A stretch of 42,751 nucleotides of DNA from an uncultured Lentisphaeria bacterium (GTDB taxonomy: Bacteria; Verrucomicrobiota; Lentisphaeria; Victivallales; Victivallaceae), in NCBI GenBank assembly GCA_903863035.1, contig CAIPAT010000053.1:1-42751 (forward strand), read 5' to 3'. The notes beneath the pieces were generated by a model that worked only from the letters and a program-made list of their open reading frames with translations, had not been told where the DNA came from and ran no database searches. The position numbers and the translations under genes were made by a program. Below are positions 37,256 through 42,751 of this stretch, in pieces. Positions within the stretch are counted from its first letter, which is position 1. Each line of letters starts with the position of its first letter.

Positions 37256-37301
37256 ATTATAAATGAATACTTCTTATTTGTCAATAGTATATAAGTATAC
37301 T
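37256..37301 (-). promoter_or_regulatory. Near-consensus promoter of regulator copy 1 with an AGTATAC palindrome
   Basis: On the minus strand TTGACA (37279-37284) and TATAAT (37256-37261), both perfect consensus boxes, are exactly 17 bases apart. Just upstream, bases 37286-37301 form the inverted repeat AGTATA-N4-TATACT. Such a strong promoter needs repression, so the palindrome is a likely autoregulatory operator. Transcription would start about 30 bases before the regulator ATG. Confidence 0.75.
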
Positions 37302-37544
37302 TTAAATAAAAATGATGAAAATAAATTTTGGAATTATCTTTTTATACGCAAGGATAAAGGAGTGATTCTCAAGTAAGATATTCGGGTATATGTATACCGG
37401 TCTAATGGAGAAATGAATTCTCAAAATTATATAGAATTTATATTAACCGTACCGTAAAATTTCTGAACGGTTTATCTTTTGCTTCGGAAAACCTGACTGA
37501 CTGTCGATTTTGATCTGGTAGTCAAAGCATCAACATCCAGGATG

Positions 37545-37581
37545 CTTAATTCTCCGTGCCGTTGAAACCATTACCGTAAAC
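37545..37581 (-). pseudogene. Relic of the small secreted gene's signal-peptide region
   Basis: These 37 bases align without gaps to 35269-35305 (the end of the signal peptide of the small secreted protein). I count 26 identities, and all 11 differences are transitions. It lies just beyond prepilin copy 2, the same relative place as the intact gene behind prepilin copy 1. The start codon and most of the gene are gone. The rest of the 383-base gap (37219-37601) holds the regulator promoter and nothing else I can assign. Confidence 0.65.
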
Positions 37582-37601
37582 TCTTCCAGCAAATCAGTAC
37601 G

Positions 37602-38351
37602 TTAATTTCTAAAATCTCTAGCATCGGCCGGCCAGAGGAAATAGCCTGTACCACCAGCCGCTCCGAACGGTCCTTTAATTGCTTTCGCATGAAGATCGGC
37701 GAAAAGGAAGTTGCCATAGCCGTTATGTACCGCAAAAACATAATATTGCGGTGATGTTAAATCATAAGGATAACCGTTCTTATTCACATGCGCATAAAAT
37801 TTGTAGGCCGAGGCATCCGCCATTAACACCGAACCGCTGAGTGTTTTTCCGGCCTTGCTGATTTGGCTGAGACGACTAAATGTCATCCAGTTTTCATAGT
37901 TAGTAGGATTAGGATTAGGAACGGGATTGCCAGATGTTTGACAATTGAGCCCGTAACCAAAATAATCCTGGACACCCCATCCTGTGCCAGCAGTTATCAC
38001 GCCCGGAACCGGAATGGTAGGACAATTGAACAGATTAGTCTTGGAAGTGCTGACGGTAGCGGGTGTACACTTGTTTCCCGCGTATCCCTGGGTCTGGAGC
38101 ACCCTGTACCAGAAAAAGCCGAAAGCATTGCTTCCACTAGAGTCCTCTGACCTTATGATCCAGTCTTTAAAGTCGTTGGCATAAAATCCCATTGCAAGTC
38201 CGATCTGCTTATGATTGTTCAGGCATTTTACTGAACGCGCTTTTTCTCTGGCTTTGCCCAGCGCTGGTAGCAGCATGGATGCCAAAATGGCGATGATGGC
38301 GATCACAACCAGGAGTTCAATGAGCGTAAAATTTTTCATTTTCATTTTCAC
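37602..38351 (-). CDS. Prepilin-like secreted protein, module copy 2
   Basis: 249 residues. The leader MKMKMKN (Asn at -1) is followed by [16 protein letters not shown] and [19 protein letters not shown]. The DUF1559-like motif is [17 protein letters not shown], and the end is ARDFRN. It aligns along its full length with module copy 1, with a short insertion near residue 125 (PVPNPNPTN). It begins 28 bases after regulator copy 2, with AAGGA before the ATG. No terminator is obvious behind it; the relic of a third gene follows. Confidence 0.9.
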   Translation of the reverse strand: MKMKMKNFTLIELLVVIAIIAILASMLLPALGKAREKARSVKCLNNHKQIGLAMGFYANDFKDWIIRSEDSSGSNAFGFFWYRVLQTQGYAGNKCTPATVSTSKTNLFNCPTIPVPGVITAGTGWGVQDYFGYGLNCQTSGNPVPNPNPTNYENWMTFSRLSQISKAGKTLSGSVLMADASAYKFYAHVNKNGYPYDLTSPQYYVFAVHNGYGNFLFADLHAKAIKGPFGAAGGTGYFLWPADARDFRN

Positions 38352-38379
38352 TTTTCCTTACATATTTATGGTTGAGGTC

Positions 38380-39417
38380 TCAAACGCTTTTTCTGATTAT
38401 CAGGTCCGCTTTGACGACAATATCCTTGACCCTGTCTTTCGGCAGGTCTTCAGCCAGCAGTCGTACTGCCAGCCGTCCCTGTTCCGCCCAGTGCGTATCC
38501 ACCGTGGTCAGCGGGGGGGTGAAAATTTCGGAGTCGCTGGTATTGTCAAACCCGACAACCGCCAGGTCGCCTGGAATGCGGATCTTGTTTTGTGCACAGT
38601 AGTCGAACACAAAGGATGCGAACATATCCGACATGGAGAAAACCGCAGTCGGCGGATTTTTCATCGCCATCAGTTCCGCCATGGCTTTGACTGTCGAAGT
38701 ATAGCTGATCTCACAATGTTTCAGCAACTCCGGTTCAAAATAAATTCCGCTGTCTTTCAGTGCCGCGAAATAGCCTTCAAACCGCCCGGCACCCCATTCT
38801 CCGCCGGCGCTTAACATGGCAATCCGGCGATGTCCGCGTTCAATCAGATGAGACGTTGCCATATAACCGCCATTCACGAAATCATTTCTGACGGTGGACA
38901 CGCCGCGAATCGGGTTCAGGCAATGGCAGCAGGAACAATTTATATTCTCGCTGTTGCTGATCAGGTCGGCCATTTCTTTGAAGAAATCTGGAAAATTCTG
39001 CACAATCAGTAAATCTAGGTGTTCGCCGTACTGCGCCTGTTCTAGAAATTTTAAAGTCACAATCTTGGTTTCACAGCCCAGCCGGATGGATTCTTCCACA
39101 ACACCTTTATACAATCCGGCACGGACGTAATTTAAATTATTCATGGAAATCTCTTTGTCATGGAACATCACATGAATCGTCTTGAGCTGATGGGATTTGT
39201 TTATGACGCAGCCGCGTCCGCGGGATTTCCGGATCAAGTTCATCCGGGCAAGTTCGGCTAATACCCGGCGACTGGTGATATTGCTGACACCGAATCTGGC
39301 AGAAATTTCATCCGCTGAATAAAACCGGCTTCCAGCGGCGCAAGCACTGCTTTTTATCTGGTTCGCCAGTTCTTCAGTTATTTTTTCCCAAAGACAACTT
39401 ATTTCTTGAACAGACAT
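38380..39417 (-). CDS. GntR/LacI hybrid transcriptional regulator, module copy 2
   Basis: 345 residues, about 85% identical by my count to copy 1 with no gap. The GntR-type helix-turn-helix (SADEISARFGVSNITSRRVL) keeps the same recognition helix. The effector domain has VRNDFVNGGYMATSHLIERGHRRIA and DLAVVGFDNTSDSEIF. Changes cluster in the linker (about 78-105) and in exposed parts of the effector domain, so the ligand may differ while the operator is shared. It is followed by prepilin copy 2. Its promoter (39455-39499) matches that of copy 1. Confidence 0.92.
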   Translation of the reverse strand: MSVQEISCLWEKITEELANQIKSSACAAGSRFYSADEISARFGVSNITSRRVLAELARMNLIRKSRGRGCVINKSHQLKTIHVMFHDKEISMNNLNYVRAGLYKGVVEESIRLGCETKIVTLKFLEQAQYGEHLDLLIVQNFPDFFKEMADLISNSENINCSCCHCLNPIRGVSTVRNDFVNGGYMATSHLIERGHRRIAMLSAGGEWGAGRFEGYFAALKDSGIYFEPELLKHCEISYTSTVKAMAELMAMKNPPTAVFSMSDMFASFVFDYCAQNKIRIPGDLAVVGFDNTSDSEIFTPPLTTVDTHWAEQGRLAVRLLAEDLPKDRVKDIVVKADLIIRKSV

Positions 39418-39454
39418 GGCACTTTTTCCCTTAATTGCCTTATGGCCTGATTAT

Positions 39455-39499
39455 ATTATAAATGAATACTTATTGTTTGTCAATAGCAATAGGTATACT
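39455..39499 (-). promoter_or_regulatory. Near-consensus promoter of regulator copy 2 with an AGTATAC box
   Basis: On the minus strand TTGACA (39478-39483) and TATAAT (39455-39460) are 17 bases apart. AGTATAC (39493-39499) lies 9 bases upstream of the -35, followed by two CTATTG repeats, the second running into the -35. The downstream bases AAGTATTCATTTATAAT are identical to copy 1. Confidence 0.75.
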
Positions 39500-39712
39500 C
39501 AATAAAAAATAGTGAAAATATTTTTAAGTCCGTAATCCTGAGTTGCTTCAATCAAAAGATGGGTTAATTTCCCGATGCTCTGCATCGCAGATGCTAAATA
39601 AATTATCGACCCGTCCGAAGGACGTGGGAGTTCTGGCGCAATATTCCGTATGCTTGCATCTGAGATAGCCCGGTAGAAAATTTTTATTGCGGAATATTGT
39701 CGATAGCGCCTT
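39500..39712. other. Intergenic region with a short inverted repeat
   Basis: CAATATTCCG (39639-39648) and CGGAATATTG (39690-39699) form a 10-bp inverted repeat around a 41-base loop. A frame on the minus strand is open across the whole stretch but has no ribosome site and overlaps the DUF1638 gene end. The stretch may be a repeat-type element. I cannot name it. Confidence 0.35.
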
Positions 39713-40447
39713 CTAGGAGTGTCCCAATACACAGTCCCAGTCATAGACCGCGGTTATCTGCCGACCGGGTTCCACTGTCAGGAAATCATCGTCTGACCAG
39801 TTGCCGTTGACTAGATTGCGGATAATACTCAGAGAACCTTGCAACAGTGCGAATTCTTTACCTTCGGCTTCTGCCTTTTGTTTGAATACCTTTATTTTTT
39901 CCGGGAAATGAATTTCTGGAATGTCAATGAATACGGCCCGGTCTTCCATGCCTTCCATTTTCGGATGCATGGAATCCCAGATATATTTGGCATCGTCTTC
40001 ACCGTACTGTTTGACCAGCTCGGCATAGGCGTCGCCATACATGATCTGACCGTCATCCTGGCGCACAAAATATTCGCCGCGTTCCATATAGCCGACTGAA
40101 CTGAACGGCGTGCTCGGATTGCCTTGAAAATGTTCCTTGAATCTGGCCTTGTCGCCGAGCAGGATGGTGCAGCAGTCATGAGCGCGCGGAATAATCAGTC
40201 TGGTCTTAGCCGCATGGAGTCCTTTGGCGGCGTTGCCGCAAAGTCCGAATCCCAGCAGAATGGCATCATAAGGTTTCTCAGCCTGTTCTGCCTGATCAAT
40301 TCTGCTTTGAATGGTTTTATGCAGTTTATCGCAGTGAACGTGTTCGCCCAGTTCAAAAAATTCCAGGTCAATAGTATGTGGGCTCTGCGCAGCACAGTAG
40401 CTGAGTTCACGGAAAAAAACATTGCAAGCGATGATTTTAAGGTACAT
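39713..40447 (-). CDS. DUF1638 domain protein
   Basis: 244 residues, cytoplasmic. It matches DUF1638 along its length: the start LKIIACNVFFRELSYCAAQS, the block YDAILLGFGLCGNAAKGL, IIPRAHDCCTILLG and the late LLQGSLSIIRNLVNGNWSDDDFLTVEPG. Conserved cysteines (C8, C18, and the pair in HDCCT) suggest metal or cofactor binding. In other genomes such genes often lie beside corrinoid methyltransferases, but none is seen here. It is 265 bases upstream of the regulator-prepilin module on the same strand. AGAGAG precedes the ATG. Confidence 0.82.
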   Translation of the reverse strand: MYLKIIACNVFFRELSYCAAQSPHTIDLEFFELGEHVHCDKLHKTIQSRIDQAEQAEKPYDAILLGFGLCGNAAKGLHAAKTRLIIPRAHDCCTILLGDKARFKEHFQGNPSTPFSSVGYMERGEYFVRQDDGQIMYGDAYAELVKQYGEDDAKYIWDSMHPKMEGMEDRAVFIDIPEIHFPEKIKVFKQKAEAEGKEFALLQGSLSIIRNLVNGNWSDDDFLTVEPGRQITAVYDWDCVLGHS

Positions 40448-40738
40448 TTTATTGACTCTCTGTTATATTAAAACGTATAGCCTAGTTCTTTTATTCTACT
40501 TGTGATTAGGCAATAATTCAATCTGTAAAACGCTTTTGATATTTTACTTATTTCGCGGAAGCGCTACAGGAGCCCGGCTAAATTTAGAGAATAGTTGAGG
40601 TATTTCATAAATCAGGCGATTATTATTATTATTAATTTCTCCTGCAAGTGTCGGACAAAATTGTATTTCCCTGAGAAACAATTTGTCACATATAGAGGTG
40701 GGAAGCATATAGTAAAAAGACAAATGTTTAATGCATGG

Positions 40739-40946
40739 GTAAGCGTCCAGCCATCTGGCAGTCATGCAAAGCATGGCGGCGACATGCAAGGCGAACAACA
40801 TCAACTTCTGCGCATGGATGAAAGATGTACTTGTCAGGATCAGCACCACGTCTGTCGCTGAAATTGACGTAATCCTCCCGCATCTTTGGAAACCGTAAAT
40901 AAAATAACTGCCGATACTTTCAAGATGTGGCTGGCTGGACGCTTAC
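40739..40946 (+). mobile_element. Internally deleted IS66-like element
   Basis: About 208 bases bounded by perfect 15-base terminal inverted repeats, GTAAGCGTCCAGCCA (40739-40753) and its reverse complement (40932-40946). IS66-family elements begin with GTAAGCG, and the interior encodes the end of an IS66 transposase. I see no 8-bp target duplication at the flanks, so the element has decayed or was formed by deletion. Confidence 0.65.
40743..40898 (+). pseudogene. IS66 transposase (TnpC) C-terminal remnant
   Basis: A 51-codon frame with an upstream stop and no start reads MAATCKANNINFCAWMKDVL, later VILPHLWKP, and then stops. This matches the C-terminal block of IS66 transposases (ATCKxNGxNPxxYLxDVL...LLPHxW). 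The rest of the transposase and the accessory genes are absent. The remaining parts of the 851-base gap (40448-41298) hold no other gene I can support. Confidence 0.7.
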
Positions 40947-41061
40947 GGATTAATGATAGTTTTTGCCACAGTAAATGTGTCAATTTGGCTTTAAACATGC
41001 TGTTTTTTACGTTTTAATACCTGCTTTTAATAAACAAAATGGAACTTTTATTTTAATAATT

Positions 41062-41090
41062 TTGACATAAATTATTTTGCGGAATATATT
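41062..41090 (+). promoter_or_regulatory. Strong promoter of the IdeS-like protease gene
   Basis: TTGACA (41062-41067) and TATATT (41085-41090) are 17 bases apart. The predicted start near 41097 leaves a leader of about 200 bases before the ATG. The leader includes a small hairpin, ATTGGT (41102-41107) with ACCAAT (41125-41130). Confidence 0.6.
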
Positions 41091-41298
41091 ATATATTAGT
41101 GATTGGTTCTTTATGGAAAGGCGTACCAATGCTGATCGTTGCATCGTTTTATGGCAGAACAGGGGTATGGTAACAGTATTCATAAAAATGATGTGATTGA
41201 TCTCCGGTGCAGGTTGCCAATACCACTAAATGACTTCCGGCATTACAACATTAATTAGTCTAAGTCAAGAAGATTAAAATATTGGGAGGATAGATAAG

Positions 41299-42669
41299 AT
41301 GGCGTTTATTCCAATCGAGTCGTCCGAGACTGCGGTCGAAATTGTTAATTCAGGATTTCAGTATGTCATTGCTGGAAGTACATCAGAGAATACAACTTTC
41401 TTTGTCGGCGGCTGCCAGACGCTTCCCGTCGTCGGCAGTGTAAATGATATTGAAGCCGGCATTGAGGATAATTACATCAAATCGGATAATACTTATACTC
41501 GAGAGATACCTGTCGGCTTGTCGGAATACGAAAATATTAATGCTCCAATTGTCGTCGATGTGGACGCTTGGGCCGACTCCTCCTTGCCGCTTCCTGCAGT
41601 TAACAGTGTTGCTGACATCACTTCCCTGAATTCCGCTTCCGGTGTTAAGACCGATCTCCGGTCTGCCTGTAGTATGCAGAATGTTGCCGCTGGAGTTAAT
41701 ATCAATATTCCCGCTGATGTTGCAGAGACAGCGTTTGCCGCAGACGTGAATATTGCCGTTGGTACGTCCGGAAATTCAACAGAATACAAAATTTTCACAT
41801 CCGGCAGCGGCGTTACGGCAGAGCCATCCGCCAATTCTGTTAATTATGTCATTTCCGGCATTGGTACTTCGATTAATTTAACAGCTTCCGGGCCTGTCAG
41901 CGGAACTTCCACTTACCGTATTGATAATGTCAATCTTCGCGCGATTGATGCTGACAAGACTGGAGTTGACGATACTAATCTTTGCTGGGCCGGTACCGCT
42001 GCCAACATGCTTTACTGGTCGGGATGGGGCAAAAACACCGGCAGCCTGTCGGTTTCAGTTGAAGACGATCTGCTGGACTATTACCGGCAGAATTTTACGG
42101 ATGAAGGCGGCTGGATCGAGGACGGTATCGAATGGTTTCTGGACGGAACGTATTCAGTAGTTAATAGTCCTTACGTGGCACAGTTGGAGAAAAGCGGCGG
42201 CGGCGGGTTTTTTCCCAATATTACGGTTTCCAGCTACCTTAGTATCGACAATGAGTCAACAACAGTAATGACCAGCCTTGACAGTTTTCTGAAGAGCGGA
42301 GATGTCTGCGGATTGAGTGTTGTGTGGTTTGGTGGCGGCGGTCATGCCATCACCTGCTGGGGGTTTACATATAATACCGGCGTTTCCCAGAGTAATAAAA
42401 ATTACTATACCGGAGTTTGGATCTCAGATTCCGACGATAATTATGGAGACGGGCGGAGCGCACCTGACGTTACTCGTTATTGTCCGATCACCTGGAGCAA
42501 TATAGACCAGGCCTATATATTGACCTATGACGTAGGTGCATATGGTTATATGGATGGAGTCGTCGGTTTGGCTGCGGAACCGGGCTACAATCCGGGAATA
42601 TCTTTTACATTAAGAGCTTATCTACTAATAAAATCATTTAAACCGGATAAACTGAACAGATTCGATTAA
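41299..42669 (+). CDS. IdeS/Mac-like cysteine protease with N-terminal AIDA-type repeat region
   Basis: 456 residues. The C-terminal half (about 205-435) has the IdeS/Mac (peptidase C66-like) pattern: catalytic C229 in NLCWAGTAANMLYW, H349 in GGGGHAITCWGF, and D377/D379 in WISDSDDN, then ITWSNIDQAYILTY. Streptococcal IdeS cleaves IgG; related domains in other bacteria have unknown targets. The first 200 residues are Ser/Thr/Val/Asn-rich beta structure. The opening VNSGFQYVIAGSTSENTTFF resembles AIDA-type autotransporter repeats. There is no Sec signal peptide or membrane anchor. GGGAGGA lies before the ATG. It has its own promoter, and no partner gene is visible before the window ends. Confidence 0.8.
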   Translation: MAFIPIESSETAVEIVNSGFQYVIAGSTSENTTFFVGGCQTLPVVGSVNDIEAGIEDNYIKSDNTYTREIPVGLSEYENINAPIVVDVDAWADSSLPLPAVNSVADITSLNSASGVKTDLRSACSMQNVAAGVNINIPADVAETAFAADVNIAVGTSGNSTEYKIFTSGSGVTAEPSANSVNYVISGIGTSINLTASGPVSGTSTYRIDNVNLRAIDADKTGVDDTNLCWAGTAANMLYWSGWGKNTGSLSVSVEDDLLDYYRQNFTDEGGWIEDGIEWFLDGTYSVVNSPYVAQLEKSGGGGFFPNITVSSYLSIDNESTTVMTSLDSFLKSGDVCGLSVVWFGGGGHAITCWGFTYNTGVSQSNKNYYTGVWISDSDDNYGDGRSAPDVTRYCPITWSNIDQAYILTYDVGAYGYMDGVVGLAAEPGYNPGISFTLRAYLLIKSFKPDKLNRFD

Positions 42670-42751
42670 AAACAATAATGGCACTGGCCAACTGTACGAG
42701 CCCAAGGAATGAGACATCCTCTTTTTCGTACCGCACATGAATTTTGCGAAA

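Noticed and set aside
39499-39744. 81-codon minus-strand frame behind the DUF1638 gene
   Set aside because: It has no ribosome site, overlaps the DUF1638 end and contains a short inverted repeat; more likely non-coding repeat sequence.
40544-40861. Overlapping 88- and 101-codon frames on opposite strands
   Set aside because: Neither has a ribosome site or a known domain, and the region is partly an IS66 relic read in a third frame.
1-42751. CRISPR array or restriction/defence island
   Set aside because: I found no regularly spaced direct repeats and no cas, restriction or abortive-infection genes.

Overview
The window looks like a chromosomal segment of a Gram-negative bacterium of the PVC group, most likely Lentisphaerota (Victivallis-like). 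This is an inference from gene content. There are four secreted proteins with a type IV prepilin leader followed by a DUF1559-like body, hybrid GntR/LacI sugar-type regulators next to such genes, several large glycoside hydrolases, and an AIDA-repeat-like protein. No rRNA or universal phylogenetic marker other than rnpB is present to test it.

Layout. (1) 1-7.2 kb, + strand: the 3' end of a group II intron abuts a prepilin-like gene. A glycan-degradation cluster follows: a secreted clan GH-A hydrolase with carbohydrate-binding domains, a secreted LamG-like protein and a cytoplasmic GH42 beta-galactosidase. (2) 7.2-11.6 kb, - strand: thioredoxin, an alpha-oxoamine synthase (BioF/Kbl family), and a membrane PAS sensor that lacks a kinase domain. 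(3) 12-22.8 kb, + strand, mostly housekeeping: a single-domain response regulator with an isochorismatase-family hydrolase, two identical tRNA-Glu genes, RNase P RNA, then a tight run apt, metallophosphoesterase, heptosyltransferase, secreted protein, mtnA and a GT2 glycosyltransferase. After a transposon graveyard (19.15-19.53 kb) come a secreted protein, a YgiQ radical SAM enzyme and ComF. (4) 23.1-28.6 kb, + strand: GH78 alpha-L-rhamnosidase, a TrmA/RlmD-like methyltransferase with a disordered N-terminus, and a beta-propeller lactonase. (5) 28.5-40.4 kb, - strand: a prepilin gene; a four-gene unit (regulator, prepilin, small secreted domain, 1812-residue GH2-like enzyme); a second copy of regulator plus prepilin; and a DUF1638 gene. 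(6) 40.5-42.7 kb: a deleted IS66-like element and an IdeS/Mac-like cysteine protease with its own strong promoter.

How the parts fit. The 5.5-kb giant gene, the small secreted protein that duplicates its N-terminal domain, and the upstream prepilin and regulator look like one transcription unit, running from a near-consensus promoter (37256-37284) to a strong hairpin terminator (29184-29225). The regulator-prepilin pair is duplicated next door, and a relic of the small secreted gene still lies behind the second prepilin, so the duplication once covered at least three genes. Both regulator promoters and the promoter of the isolated prepilin at 28.5-29.1 kb carry the same AGTATAC box beside the -35 element. 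This suggests one small regulon linking envelope or pilus-like proteins to polysaccharide degradation. That module is the best candidate here for an undescribed system. The IdeS-like protease with AIDA-type repeats is the second.
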